A stretch of DNA of 64,000 nt from an uncultured Eubacteriales bacterium (GTDB lineage Bacteria; Bacillota; Clostridia; Christensenellales; Borkfalkiaceae). The notes under the pieces are model-generated. The model was not told where the DNA came from and made no database searches. It saw only the letters and a list, made by a program, of their open reading frames with translations. A program made the translations under genes and the position numbers. The stretch covers positions 33,710-97,709 of the forward strand of contig CAJLKN010000006.1 in the NCBI GenBank assembly GCA_905207235.1, written 5' to 3'. Below, in pieces: positions 25,245-34,606 of the stretch. The stretch's first letter is position 1. Each line of letters starts with the position of its first letter.

Positions 25245-27332
25245 TCACAGTACGGGCGCAAATTCCACCCGCATATTGCCGTAATCGCACCCGACTACTT
25301 TTATTCTTATGGGGTCGCCTATCTTGAACGAGTGCCTTATGCCCTTTAACAGGAATTTTTCCTCTATATAGGCGTAGTTGTCCTTAGGCAGAACTTCTAT
25401 GCGCATAATGCCCTCTATCGTGTTGGGCAGCTCGGCAAAGACGGCAAAGTTGGTTACGCCCGAAATGACGGCGTCGAACTCTTCGCCTATTTTATCCTGC
25501 ATGTAAACTACTTTATATAAATCGTCAACGTCGCGCTCGGCGGCGTCAGCGAGCCTTTCACATTCGCTCGTGTGAATGCCCGCCTCGCGCGCAATGGGAC
25601 CGTATGCCTTTTTCGCACCCTCGATGTCGCCCGCTAGCAGCTTTTTGAGCGTGCGGTGAACAAACAGATCGGGATATCGCCTTATTGGCGATGTGAAGTG
25701 GCAGTAACACTCCGAAGCCAGACCGAAGTGCCCTAAGTTATCCTCGCAGTATCTCGCTTTCTGCATGGAGCGCAGCATCACGCGGTTGACTACGGGGTAG
25801 AAGGGTTTATCTTCCGTCTCCTTTAAAATTTTCTGAAAATCTGCGGGCGACAAATCGTTTATGTCGCCGACGGGACTTATGCCGAGGTCGCGCAGAAATG
25901 AGAAGAAGGATGACGCTTTTTCGGGCGAAGGCTGCTCGTGAACGCGGTATAAAAAGGGCGCTTTCTGTCTGAATGCGTAGTCCGCTACGCTCTCGTTCGC
26001 AGATACCATAAACTGCTCTATAATCCTGTGCGAAACGCTGCGGATATAATCGGGAATGACAATTTCACCCTGTTCGTTGACGTATATGTGTGCCTCTTTG
26101 ACATCTAGGTTGACGGAGCCCGCCGACTTGCGCCTGCCCTCCAGCTTGAGGCACAGCCTCTCCATATCTTTGAGCATGGGCGCGACGTCGGCGTATTGCT
26201 TATTCGCCTGTTCGTCGCCGTCCAAAATTGCGGTAACGGCGGTGTAGGTCATTCTGTGGTCGCTTCTTATAATGCTCTGATACAGTTCGTAGCCTAATTT
26301 TTTGCCCGTTTTGTCAAAGGTCATTATGCAGCTCATCGCGTAGCGGTCTTCGCCCTCGTTCAGAGAGCACGCCCCGTTTGAAAGAGCCCTAGGCAGCATG
26401 GGCAGAACCATGTCGGGGAAGTAAACGCTCGTGCCGCGCTCATATGCTTCCCTGTCGAGTTTGGTGTTTAGCTTGACATAATGGCTGACGTCGGCTATAT
26501 GCACGCCGAGCACGTAATTTTCGCCGTCGCGCGTAAGCGACACGGCGTCGTCGATGTCCCTTGTGTCCTCGCCGTCTATGGTAACGGTAAGAAGATTGCG
26601 GAAATCTTTTCTGCCGTCGGGCAGAATGGGCTGTAAAGATACCTTTTCGGCCTGATTTTCGGCTTCCTTAGAAAATTCTTCCGTAAGACCGTAGCTGCGT
26701 ATGATAGAAAGCTCTTCGGTGTAAAAATCTCCGCTCTCGCCCAGCACTTCTACAATCTTGCCGCCAACCATCTTGTCGCGGGGGTAGGAGGTGATTTCGG
26801 CTACGACCTTGTCGCCCGGTTTGGCGTTCATGCACAGGTTGAGGGGAACGTAAACGTCGCTGTCGAAGCGTTTATCGTCGGGTATGACGTAGCCCGCGCG
26901 CTTGTCTTTTTCAAACGTGCCGACAATTCTCTTCTGACCGCGCTCTATAATGCGCACGATATATGCCTCGTCCTCGGTGCCCTTTTTGTGCACCGCCAGA
27001 ACGAGGTCCTTGTTCATCGCGCCCATCAGCGAGCGGCGGGGGACGAAGTAATCTTTCTGCGTTTTATCGTTCTTGTCTTCGGGCACGATAAAGGCAAAGC
27101 CGCGCTCGTTGCCCTGAACTATGCCTCGGAAAGCTCCGAGCTGTTCGGGAGTGGCGTAGCCGCCCTTTTCGTCGCGCAGCAAAAGTCCCTCGTCTTCTAG
27201 CTCGTCGAGCGCATTTTTTACCTTTTTGCGCTCCGAATGACTGACGCCGAGCGCGCCGCAAATGCTCTTTATGTCCTTGAATGCGAGAAAGCCGCTCTCA
27301 ATTTTTTCTAAAATTTTCTGTTTGATTTTCAT
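25245..27332 (-). CDS. rnr: Ribonuclease R
   Basis: 695-residue 3'-5' exoribonuclease for structured RNA. An N-terminal winged-helix domain (about 1-60) precedes cold-shock domains (GNERGFAFIVPED, RAGYVIPDDKRFDSDVYVP), the RNB domain with the catalytic aspartates in GEDTRDIDDAVSL, and HRIIEQFMVSANESVA; a C-terminal S1 domain follows (EEFDAVISGVTNFAVFAELPN). The ATG lies about 12 bases beyond the T-run of the secG terminator and has no Shine-Dalgarno sequence; TATAAT ends four bases before it. Confidence 0.97.
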   Translation of the reverse strand: MKIKQKILEKIESGFLAFKDIKSICGALGVSHSERKKVKNALDELEDEGLLLRDEKGGYATPEQLGAFRGIVQGNERGFAFIVPEDKNDKTQKDYFVPRRSLMGAMNKDLVLAVHKKGTEDEAYIVRIIERGQKRIVGTFEKDKRAGYVIPDDKRFDSDVYVPLNLCMNAKPGDKVVAEITSYPRDKMVGGKIVEVLGESGDFYTEELSIIRSYGLTEEFSKEAENQAEKVSLQPILPDGRKDFRNLLTVTIDGEDTRDIDDAVSLTRDGENYVLGVHIADVSHYVKLNTKLDREAYERGTSVYFPDMVLPMLPRALSNGACSLNEGEDRYAMSCIMTFDKTGKKLGYELYQSIIRSDHRMTYTAVTAILDGDEQANKQYADVAPMLKDMERLCLKLEGRRKSAGSVNLDVKEAHIYVNEQGEIVIPDYIRSVSHRIIEQFMVSANESVADYAFRQKAPFLYRVHEQPSPEKASSFFSFLRDLGISPVGDINDLSPADFQKILKETEDKPFYPVVNRVMLRSMQKARYCEDNLGHFGLASECYCHFTSPIRRYPDLFVHRTLKKLLAGDIEGAKKAYGPIAREAGIHTSECERLADAAERDVDDLYKVVYMQDKIGEEFDAVISGVTNFAVFAELPNTIEGIMRIEVLPKDNYAYIEEKFLLKGIRHSFKIGDPIRIKVVGCDYGNMRVEFAPVL

Positions 27333-27342
27333 AATGATTATA

Positions 27343-27371
27343 TAAAAAACGGCGGCTGAAAATCAGCCGCC
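27343..27371 (-). terminator. Intrinsic terminator of secG
   Basis: GGCGGCTGA/TCAGCCGCC stem (27351-27371) followed on the minus strand by GTTTTTTATA. It separates secG from rnr. Confidence 0.9.
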
Positions 27372-27377
27372 TGGATT

Positions 27378-27650
27378 TTAACCGAGTAAACTTGTTGCGA
27401 CGAGCGCGATTGCGTAAGCAACTATTGCCAGAACGGCAATGATTACAAGACAAATCCACGTCCATTTTTTCATTCTGCTTTCGAGCGAACGACCTTTGTT
27501 CTTGCCGAAGAATGTTTCGCTTGAACCGGTTATTCCCTGAATGCCGTCCGAATTACTCTGCTGGAAGAGTACAAGCCCTATGGCTAAACACGAGGCGACG
27601 AACAAACAAACGTATAATACGACCGAACTGATTAAATAAGCTTCGTACAT
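27378..27650 (-). CDS. secG: Preprotein translocase subunit SecG
   Basis: 90 residues from ATG 27650 (AAGGG lies about nine bases upstream; the TTG at 27659 is not needed). Two membrane helices (about 8-30 and 62-86) flank the conserved loop LVLFQQSNSDGIQG and the phosphate-loop-like GSSETFFGKNKGRS. SecG assists SecYE in protein export. It precedes rnr and smpB, the conserved Firmicutes order, but a strong terminator lies between secG and rnr. Confidence 0.95.
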   Translation of the reverse strand: MYEAYLISSVVLYVCLFVASCLAIGLVLFQQSNSDGIQGITGSSETFFGKNKGRSLESRMKKWTWICLVIIAVLAIVAYAIALVATSLLG

Positions 27651-27729
27651 ATAAATCAACCCTTTTAATTTACTACTGCAAAATTATAACACAGCTTAAA
27701 ATTTTTTACAATTAAAAATCGGTCAAAAT

Positions 27730-28872
27730 TTATATTTTTTTGCGCCGTTCGCCGTATTTGTTTATTATAAATATGCCCAAACATACCAAAATTATCGCAA
27801 TGAGCGTGTAATAACTCAAAAGCTGTTCGCTCTCGCCGAGGATAATTGCGGAAAATACCGCGCCGAAGAGGGGGTTGGTGCTCTTGAATACGGCAACCTT
27901 TGAGATGGGGTTGTATTTTACGAGGTAGCCTTGCAGGGTGAACGCAACCGAAGAAATGAGCGCGAGGTATAAGAGCATAAAGTAAGAGCCTGCGCCCGTG
28001 GGCGAAACGTGTCCGCCGCAGCCCGCGCCCACAGCTATGAGTATAAGTCCGCCAATAAAAAACTGCCAGCCGCACAGCGCGGTCGTGTCCTCGCGGCGCG
28101 AAAAAATTTTAACCAGCCCCGCGGCAAATGCGGCGGAAAGACCCGAAAGTATTACAAACCCCTCGCCGAGCATGGTAAATGTAAAGGAAAAATCTCCGCC
28201 GAGGTTGACTAAAATAACACCGCCGAAGCCTAAAACGCAACCGGCAAATTTGATGAGGTTAAATCTCTCGGTGCGGAAGACAAAGCAAGCGAAGAGGATG
28301 GTAAAGAATACCCCCAGCCCGTTCAGAACCGAGCCTTTCACGCCGGAAACGTTGGCTAAGCCTATATAGAAAAAGATGTACTGCGCCACCGCCTGAAACA
28401 TGCATACCAAAAGTACGCACCACCAGTTTTTTGCCTTGGGCAGAAGAAATTTCTTTTTCTGGATACAGCCGAAAACTATAACCAGAACGCCCGCAAGCGT
28501 AAAGCGCAGCCCCGCAAAAAGTATTATCGAGGGCACGTGCGTCGTATCAACAGAAAAGAGGGTGTAGCCTATCTTTACGCAGGGAAATGCGCTGCCCCAC
28601 AGAATACAGCATATAATCGCGCCTATGCATACGACTATCGGCTTTGTGAAAAACGCCGCCGCGCGGTCGTTGCTTTTGCCGCTTTGCTCTGTCTGTGCTT
28701 CGCTCGCTGACTTTTCGCCTGTGTCTTCGCCATTAAGGACGGACACATTATTTTTTTCGCTTCTAGCCTCGGGCGCGCTTTCGCTCATTTTTTCGCAATT
28801 TTGCGCGCTGTCATCGCGCTCCGTATTGCCCGAAATTACATTGTTTTTGCTTTCAATTTCGTTGTCTGCCAA
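27730..28872 (-). CDS. EamA/DMT-family transporter
   Basis: 380 residues. An acidic, low-complexity N-terminal tail of about 75 residues precedes ten predicted membrane helices in two EamA repeats (ILWGSAFPCVKIGYTLF in the first; AAFAAGLVKIFSR and ISSVAFTLQGYLVKYNPISKVAVFKSTNPLFGAV in the second). Family members export metabolites or amino acids; the substrate is unknown. The start appears to be TTG at 28872, with GAAGG seven bases upstream and no in-frame ATG nearby. The long cytoplasmic tail is unusual for the family. Confidence 0.9.
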   Translation of the reverse strand: MADNEIESKNNVISGNTERDDSAQNCEKMSESAPEARSEKNNVSVLNGEDTGEKSASEAQTEQSGKSNDRAAAFFTKPIVVCIGAIICCILWGSAFPCVKIGYTLFSVDTTHVPSIILFAGLRFTLAGVLVIVFGCIQKKKFLLPKAKNWWCVLLVCMFQAVAQYIFFYIGLANVSGVKGSVLNGLGVFFTILFACFVFRTERFNLIKFAGCVLGFGGVILVNLGGDFSFTFTMLGEGFVILSGLSAAFAAGLVKIFSRREDTTALCGWQFFIGGLILIAVGAGCGGHVSPTGAGSYFMLLYLALISSVAFTLQGYLVKYNPISKVAVFKSTNPLFGAVFSAIILGESEQLLSYYTLIAIILVCLGIFIINKYGERRKKI

Positions 28873-29021
28873 AATAAAACCTTCAAATTTTTATTACTGT
28901 ATTATTATAATCAGTTAAAAATTATTTTGCAAGCGTCCGCGCCCCCTGCGGGCGGGGGATTAAATCAAATTTAATTAAGAGATAGTTTTGCGCCCTTTCT
29001 TGCGGCTGACAATTAACGGCA

Positions 29022-29062
29022 TCAAAAAAAGAGCGCCGCGACGGAAAAATTTCCGCCGCGGC
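29022..29062 (-). terminator. Intrinsic terminator of gpmI
   Basis: 13-base stem with one mismatch (29035-29047 with 29050-29062); the minus strand continues into a T-run at 29023-29030. Confidence 0.85.
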
Positions 29063-29094
29063 AATTTAAATTATTTTATAAAATTTTTAACTTC

Positions 29095-30648
29095 TTATTT
29101 TTCAATAAGGCTCTTGCCCGTCATCTCTGCGGGAACGTCAAGTCCCATCATAGTCAGAAGCGTGGGGGCGAGGTCGGCGAGAATGCCGTCTTTGCGAAGT
29201 TTTGCGTTCCTGTATTTTTCGGAAACGAGAATTACGGGAACGGGGTTGGTCGTATGCGCGGTGAAGGGGGAGCCGTCGGCAGAGAGCAGTTTATCCGCGT
29301 TGCCGTGGTCGGCGGTAACTATTGCCGAGCCGCCCATCGAAAGAATTTTGTCGCAAACTTTCTTTACACATTCGTCAACTGTATCTACGGCTTTTACCGC
29401 TGCGGGAATGACGCCCGTATGTCCTACCATATCGCAGTTTGCATAGTTTAAAATTATAACGTCGAACGTGCCGCCGTCCAGCTCTTCCAAAACCTTATCG
29501 GTAACTTCGTAAGCGCTCATTTCGGGCTTGAGGTCGTATGTTGCAACCTTGGGCGAAGGTATGAGGTCGCGCACTTCGTTCTCGTTTGGCGTCTCGACGC
29601 CGCCGTTGAAGAAGAATGTTACGTGCGCATACTTTTCGGTTTCGGCAATTCTGAGTTGCTTCTTGCCGCACTTTGCAAGGTACTCGCCCAAAGTGTTGTC
29701 AAGGCTGGTCTTGGGGAAGGCAATCTCCACGCCCTCAAATTCTGCGTCATATACGGTGAAGCAGATATATACGGGTGCGAGGAAGCCCGTCTTTCTCTCG
29801 AAAGCCGTTCCCTTGGGTACGACAAAGTTCTCCTGCGAGAGCGCGCGCGTAATTTCCCTTGCGCGGTCGGGGCGGAAGTTGAAGCAGATTATGCTGTCGC
29901 CCTTTTGTATAATGCCTACGGGCTTGCCGTCTTTATAGACTTTCGTAGGCAGAATGAATTCGTCGGTAACGCCGCTTTCATAGCTCTTTTTAACAGCTTC
30001 TACGGGGTCTTCGCACTGTATGCCGCTGCCGAGAGTGAGCATATCGTAAGCCTTTTCAACGCGGTCCCAGTTGTTGTCGCGGTCCATGGCATAGTATCTG
30101 CCTACGACGGAGGCGACTTTGCCGCAGCCTATTTTTTTCATGTGTTCTTCGAGTTCGGCTATGAACTCCGCGCCCGACGTGGGCGAAACGTCCCTGCCGT
30201 CCATAAAGCAATGAACAAACACGTTTTCGACGCCGTTGCGCTTTGCCATTTCAAGCAAAGCGTAAAGGTGGGTGATGTGGCTGTGAACGCCGCCGTTGGA
30301 AACAAGACCTATAAGGTGCAGGCTCTTGTCCTTTGCGTTTTTCATAGCTTTGAGAAGGGCGGCATTTTCAAAAAAGTCTCCGTCCTGAATTGATTTTGTA
30401 ATTTTTGTAAGGTCCTGGTAGACAATTCTGCCCGCGCCCATATTGAGGTGTCCGACTTCGCTGTTGCCCATCTGACCTTCGGGCAGACCGACGCTCAATC
30501 CGCTGGCGCCGAGGGTGGCGCAGGGGAACTCTTTGCAGAGTTCCTTTATGTGTTTGCTTCCGTCAAGAGTAACGGCGTTTCCCGCGCCTGCGGGCGCAAT
30601 GCCGTAACCGTCCATAATAATCAGTGCGTAAGGCACTTTTTTAGTCAT
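29095..30648 (-). CDS. gpmI: 2,3-bisphosphoglycerate-independent phosphoglycerate mutase
   Basis: Interconverts 3- and 2-phosphoglycerate using two Mn ions. 517 residues, normal length. IMDGYGIAP (metal Asp13), QMGNSEVGHLNMGAG with the phospho-accepting Ser63, HCFMDGRDVSP, FNFRPDRAREITRAL, YANCDMVGHTG and TADHGNADKL carry the metal and substrate ligands. GAGGT precedes the ATG. It is on the same strand as tpiA and pgk but separated from them by a small lipoprotein gene on the other strand. Confidence 0.97.
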   Translation of the reverse strand: MTKKVPYALIIMDGYGIAPAGAGNAVTLDGSKHIKELCKEFPCATLGASGLSVGLPEGQMGNSEVGHLNMGAGRIVYQDLTKITKSIQDGDFFENAALLKAMKNAKDKSLHLIGLVSNGGVHSHITHLYALLEMAKRNGVENVFVHCFMDGRDVSPTSGAEFIAELEEHMKKIGCGKVASVVGRYYAMDRDNNWDRVEKAYDMLTLGSGIQCEDPVEAVKKSYESGVTDEFILPTKVYKDGKPVGIIQKGDSIICFNFRPDRAREITRALSQENFVVPKGTAFERKTGFLAPVYICFTVYDAEFEGVEIAFPKTSLDNTLGEYLAKCGKKQLRIAETEKYAHVTFFFNGGVETPNENEVRDLIPSPKVATYDLKPEMSAYEVTDKVLEELDGGTFDVIILNYANCDMVGHTGVIPAAVKAVDTVDECVKKVCDKILSMGGSAIVTADHGNADKLLSADGSPFTAHTTNPVPVILVSEKYRNAKLRKDGILADLAPTLLTMMGLDVPAEMTGKSLIEK

Positions 30649-30774
30649 ATATTTTTACCTCTCGTAAAACATTTTTTTCATAGTATATTATAAACTAAAA
30701 ATCGCGCGTTTAGCAACTTTATGAAGACCGTTTTTTAAATAGTCGGTTAATTTATTCCGACTTTTAAAACATTA

Positions 30775-30803
30775 TTGACACAAGTAAATGTCTGTGATAA
30801 AAT
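30775..30803 (+). promoter_or_regulatory. Promoter of the small lipoprotein gene
   Basis: TTGACA (30775-30780), 17 bases, TAAAAT (30798-30803). Confidence 0.82.
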
Positions 30804-30830
30804 TAACTCATAACAATCGGAGGGAAAACA

Positions 30831-31247
30831 ATGAAAAAAAGCATTAAGATTTTGTTGCTTGCGATGCTTGCAACGATAGTTGCGATAGCTTTCGCTGCCT
30901 GCGGCGGAAAGTATGCCGATATTGCGGGAACGTACGAAATGACGAGTATTTCCGGCAAAGTTTCGGGTGTAAATCTTTCGCCTTCGTATTACGAATATTA
31001 TCGCATAATACTCGATGCCGACGGCAATGCAACCGTTCAGGCCAAAGGGTCCGGCACGGGAGGCATAACCTATGAAGCAAAGGGTACGTTCACATATGGA
31101 GACGGCGAAATAAAGCTGACTTCGAAAAACGGCGGCATTTCAGTTACCGAAACCATGGCTTATGAAGACGGCGTCATAACCTATGAGCTCGTCAACGCCC
31201 AGATGGATATAAGAATAGTTCTGGAAAGAGCCGATAAAGCGGAATAG
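30831..31247 (+). CDS. Predicted lipoprotein with lipocalin-like pattern
   Basis: 138 residues. Signal peptide and lipobox FAACG (Cys near 24) predict a surface lipoprotein. The mature part has alternating polar/hydrophobic strands (IAGTYEMTSISGKVSG, DADGNATVQAKG, YEAKGTFTYGDGEIKLTSK) that resemble small lipocalin-like domains; no ligand is predicted. CGGAGGG gives strong translation. It is inserted between gpmI and tpiA on the opposite strand. Confidence 0.82.
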   Translation: MKKSIKILLLAMLATIVAIAFAACGGKYADIAGTYEMTSISGKVSGVNLSPSYYEYYRIILDADGNATVQAKGSGTGGITYEAKGTFTYGDGEIKLTSKNGGISVTETMAYEDGVITYELVNAQMDIRIVLERADKAE

Positions 31248-31267
31248 GTCGTCGGCGCATGAAAAAT

Positions 31268-31303
31268 AAAAAAAACGGACTGTTAAAGTCCGTTTTTTTA
31301 TTG
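31268..31303. terminator. Bidirectional terminator, lipoprotein/tpiA
   Basis: AAAAAACGGAC/GTCCGTTTTTT stem (31270-31280 with 31288-31298) shared by convergent genes. Confidence 0.93.
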
Positions 31304-31309
31304 CCTTGA

Positions 31310-32053
31310 TTATTTATTATAGTTGACTATGTCTGCAAATTCGCTTTTAAGCGAAGCTCCGCCGATAAGTCCGCCGTCTATGTCGGGCTGAGCCATGAGC
31401 CCCTTGCAGTTTTTGGCGTTCATCGAACCGCCGTACTGAATTATAATTTTTTCTGCGCACTCGGGGCAGAAAAGCTCGCTTATGGTTCTTCGTATAAAAG
31501 CTATGGTTTCCTGCGCCTGACCGTCGGTGGCGGTGAGACCCGTGCCGATAGCCCATACAGGTTCGTAAGCGATTACAACTTTTGTAACGTCCTCGACACC
31601 CGCAAGCCCGTCTTTGAGCTGTTTGTAAATCACCTTTTCAGTAACGCCGCTTTCGCGCTCGGAAAGCGTTTCGCCGACGCATACTATGGGGGTAATGCCG
31701 TTTTTAAGCGCCGCTAAGGTGCGTTTGTTAACGCCCTCGTCGGTCTCGCCGAAATACTGCCTTCTTTCGCTGTGTCCGATTATCGCATATCTTACGCCGT
31801 ACTCTTTGAGCATTGCGCAGGATATTTCGCCCGTGTAAGCTCCGCTCTCCGCCCAGTGCACGTTTTCCGCGCCTATTTTTATGTTGCTGCCTTCGGCTGC
31901 CTTCGTCATGGCGGGTATAAGAATGGCGGGCACGCACAGCGCCACGTCGCAGTCGGCGTCTTTAACGAGAGGTATAAGCTCTTTGATGAGTTTCGCGCCG
32001 CTCTCGGCGGTCATGTTCATCTTCCAGTTGCCTGCAATAAACGGTTTTCTCAT
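31310..32053 (-). CDS. tpiA: Triosephosphate isomerase
   Basis: Interconverts dihydroxyacetone phosphate and glyceraldehyde 3-phosphate. 247 residues; GNWKMN (Lys11), IGHSERRQYFGE (His94), AYEPVWAIGTG (Glu near 166) and the phosphate loop GGSMNAKN, GGLIGGASL are all present. AGGAG precedes the ATG. It follows an uncharacterised membrane gene and pgk on the same strand. Confidence 0.98.
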   Translation of the reverse strand: MRKPFIAGNWKMNMTAESGAKLIKELIPLVKDADCDVALCVPAILIPAMTKAAEGSNIKIGAENVHWAESGAYTGEISCAMLKEYGVRYAIIGHSERRQYFGETDEGVNKRTLAALKNGITPIVCVGETLSERESGVTEKVIYKQLKDGLAGVEDVTKVVIAYEPVWAIGTGLTATDGQAQETIAFIRRTISELFCPECAEKIIIQYGGSMNAKNCKGLMAQPDIDGGLIGGASLKSEFADIVNYNK

Positions 32054-32084
32054 ATTTTTCTCCTCAAAATTTTCCCTTCAATCA

Positions 32085-33029
32085 TTATACCACGCGCCCG
32101 CGCTCAATGCAACGGGGGTGCGCATTTTTTATGCTTTTTTTCTTTTTAATTCTGTAATTGACCTGCTGTTTAAGGCTCAGCGACATGGCAATTTTTCTGA
32201 ATGCTCTTTTGGGGTCGCCTAGAATAAATTCCATAACTTCGGCATTTTCGGGCTTTATGCCGTATTTTTTCATGATCGAAACAATTCGCCCGCTCAATGC
32301 AAAACAAAAGAGGAACTCTCCTGCAACGAGCTCAACTTCGGCAGTTATGCCGAAATTTACAAAGCCTGCCCTGAAATAAGCCTTAACCTCGTCGTATGTA
32401 AATTTTTTGCCCGCAACTTCAATTCCGTCCCGCGAAAAAACTGCCGACATGCGCTCCTTTATGGTAAGTCTGAATTTGTCGCCGACCAGCTCCTTTTTAA
32501 TGACGATATCAGCTTTTCTTTCGGGGTCGGGCTTGTCGTCGTTCACAAATATGCAAAAGTTATTGAATTCATCGGCGTATTCTTCGATGGCGGTAATTCT
32601 TTGCGCGCAATTTTCAAAAAATGTCGCCGCGGACGTGTCGTCTTTGATAATTATTTCTCCCGGCTCGTCGAACGGGTCGGGTGCAAGATACCAGATGCTT
32701 TGGCTTTCGTACACAAAAACTTCTTCGTCCTGCACTTCATGCGGCGAAAAATCGTAATTTTTCAAATCCAGTTCTGCTTGCTTTGCGTTAAGTTGCGGCG
32801 AAATTATAAAGGCAAGGATCATTGACAATATAATTGTCGCCATTACCGAGCACGCCGCAAATATCTGCAACTGATTTTGATCGAGCGCCTGCGTTGCGGC
32901 GCATATTGCAAGCGCAATGAAGAGCGACAGCACGATGGCGAGAAAGCCGGGAAGAACGGTGCAAAGCATTTTCTTGCGGACGGGCGGCATCGCGCGCTTG
33001 TGTCTGATTATTTTAATTTTATTGTGCAT
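32085..33029 (-). CDS. Membrane protein of unknown function between pgk and tpiA
   Basis: 314 residues from the ATG at 33029; the frame stays open to 33071, but that part overlaps the pgk terminator. Two hydrophobic helices (roughly 20-45 and 52-75) are followed by a soluble region rich in charged residues and a basic C-terminus (YRIKKKKS). No family recognised. The ATG directly follows the pgk terminator, lacks a Shine-Dalgarno sequence, and has TATAAT ending three bases upstream. Confidence 0.72.
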   Translation of the reverse strand: MHNKIKIIRHKRAMPPVRKKMLCTVLPGFLAIVLSLFIALAICAATQALDQNQLQIFAACSVMATIILSMILAFIISPQLNAKQAELDLKNYDFSPHEVQDEEVFVYESQSIWYLAPDPFDEPGEIIIKDDTSAATFFENCAQRITAIEEYADEFNNFCIFVNDDKPDPERKADIVIKKELVGDKFRLTIKERMSAVFSRDGIEVAGKKFTYDEVKAYFRAGFVNFGITAEVELVAGEFLFCFALSGRIVSIMKKYGIKPENAEVMEFILGDPKRAFRKIAMSLSLKQQVNYRIKKKKSIKNAHPRCIERGRVV

Positions 33030-33040
33030 AATATTATAAG

Positions 33041-33068
33041 TTTTGCCGCGGCGACCGCCGCGGCAAAA
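33041..33068 (-). terminator. Terminator of pgk
   Basis: Perfect 13-base stem with a 2-base loop; the 3' tract on the minus strand is AAAACTTATAAT, poor in T, so termination may be partial. Confidence 0.7.
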
Positions 33069-33087
33069 CATCGTTTGTATAAATAAA

Positions 33088-34398
33088 TTAAACTTTATCG
33101 TTGAGGCAAGCTATGCCGGGAAGAACTTTGCCTTCGAAGAGTTCGAGCGAAGCGCCGCCGCCCGTCGAGATGTGGGTAACCTTATCCGCAAATCCGAGCT
33201 GCTGAATAGCTGCCGCGCTGTCGCCGCCGCCGATAATCGTCGTGCACTTGCCGTAAACGTCAGCAAGAGCCTGCGCTACCGCAATGGTGCCCTTTGCGAG
33301 GGTGGGGTTTTCGAAAACGCCCATGGGTCCGTTCCAGATAACCGACTTGGCGCCGTGAATAGCTTCTGCGTAAAGCGCTCTCGTCTTTTCACCGATATCC
33401 ATGCCCATCTTGTCTGCGGGCATCTTGTCTGCGTCAACGGTAGTAACTTCTATGGGTGCGTCGATGGGATCGGGGAAGCTGTCGGTAACTACGGTATCGA
33501 CGGGAAGGAGGAGCTTTTTGCCCTCTTTTTCAGCCTTTTCGATCATGCTCTTGCAATAGTCGATTTTTTCTTCGTCGAGAAGGGACTTGCCTACTTCGTA
33601 ACCCTTCGCTTTGAGGAAGGTGTAAGCCATGCCGCCGCCGATTATGAGGGTGTCGCACTTTTCGAGCAGGTTAGAAATTACGTTGAGTTTGTCTGCAACC
33701 TTTGCGCCGCCGAGAATGGCAACGAAGGGACGCTTGGGATTTTCGAGCGTATCAGCCATTACGGAAAGTTCTTTTTCGATGAGGAAGCCGCAAACGGCGG
33801 TCTTTATGATGCCGTATTCAACAATGCCTGCGGTGGAGGCGTGGCTGCGGTGAGCCGTGCCGAAAGCGTCGTTGACAAAAATTTCTGCGTCGTAAGCGAG
33901 CGCTTTGCAGAATTCGAAGTCGCGCTTTTCTTCTTCCCAGTGGAAGCGGAGATTTTCCAAAAGTACGGCTTCGCCCTCTTTGAGCGCGTCGCGCTTTGCC
34001 TTTGCGTCGGGACCTATAACGTCCTTTGCAAAAGTAACCTTGCCGTCGAGAAGTTCTGCCAGCCTTTTCGCTACGGGTGCAAGCGTGAGCTTTACGGGTT
34101 CTTCTTTGAGGGCTTTTGCAATTATGCTTTCCTTTGTAGCTTCGCCCGCTTCAATCTTTTTAAGGTCCTTCTTGGTCATCTTGACTTCGGAGGAGAAGAT
34201 GGAGTGGGGTTTGCCCATATGCGAGCAGAGCGTAACCTTTGCGCCCTTTTCAAGCAGATATTTAATGGTGGGCAGCGCGCCGATAATTCTGTTTTCGTCG
34301 GTGATAACGCCGTCTTTCATGGGTACGTTAAAGTCGCAGCGCACCAGTACTTTTTTGCCTTTGAAATCTTTAATGTCTTTGACGGACATCTTGTTCAT
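33088..34398 (-). CDS. pgk: Phosphoglycerate kinase, with an insertion
   Basis: Makes ATP and 3-phosphoglycerate from 1,3-bisphosphoglycerate. 436 residues against about 390-400 usually. RCDFNVPMKDG, LLENLRFHWEEEK, FVNDAFGTAHRSHAST, GGAKVADKL, WNGPMGVFE and GGGDSAAAI are standard. The extra length lies after CSHMGKP (about residue 60), where about 30 charged, Lys-rich residues precede LTLAPVAKRL. AAGGAG lies eight bases before the ATG. Confidence 0.96.
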   Translation of the reverse strand: MNKMSVKDIKDFKGKKVLVRCDFNVPMKDGVITDENRIIGALPTIKYLLEKGAKVTLCSHMGKPHSIFSSEVKMTKKDLKKIEAGEATKESIIAKALKEEPVKLTLAPVAKRLAELLDGKVTFAKDVIGPDAKAKRDALKEGEAVLLENLRFHWEEEKRDFEFCKALAYDAEIFVNDAFGTAHRSHASTAGIVEYGIIKTAVCGFLIEKELSVMADTLENPKRPFVAILGGAKVADKLNVISNLLEKCDTLIIGGGMAYTFLKAKGYEVGKSLLDEEKIDYCKSMIEKAEKEGKKLLLPVDTVVTDSFPDPIDAPIEVTTVDADKMPADKMGMDIGEKTRALYAEAIHGAKSVIWNGPMGVFENPTLAKGTIAVAQALADVYGKCTTIIGGGDSAAAIQQLGFADKVTHISTGGGASLELFEGKVLPGIACLNDKV

Positions 34399-34435
34399 AT
34401 AAGTAACTCCTTGCTATAAAGATTTTACGTAATTT

Positions 34436-34464
34436 ATTATAGATAATAAAATAGCGGTTGTCAA
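34436..34464 (-). promoter_or_regulatory. Consensus promoter of pgk
   Basis: On the minus strand TTGACA (34464-34459), 17 bases, TATAAT (34441-34436). Confidence 0.9.
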
Positions 34465-34606
34465 TTAAATGTTGGCAAAAGTAAATTCATAAAAAGCACT
34501 CGGAATGGCAAATATATTTTTTGAATAAACTTGTTTAAAACATTGTACAAAAATCGCCTTATATGGTAAAATGACTACGTATAATTATGTTATTGACGGC
34601 GGTATT

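Noticed and set aside
33043..34419. 458-codon open frame antisense to pgk
   Set aside because: Exactly opposite a certain gene, with skewed composition (Phe, Ala, Val, Arg rich), no ribosome-binding site and no family motif. Codon bias of pgk keeps the opposite frame open.
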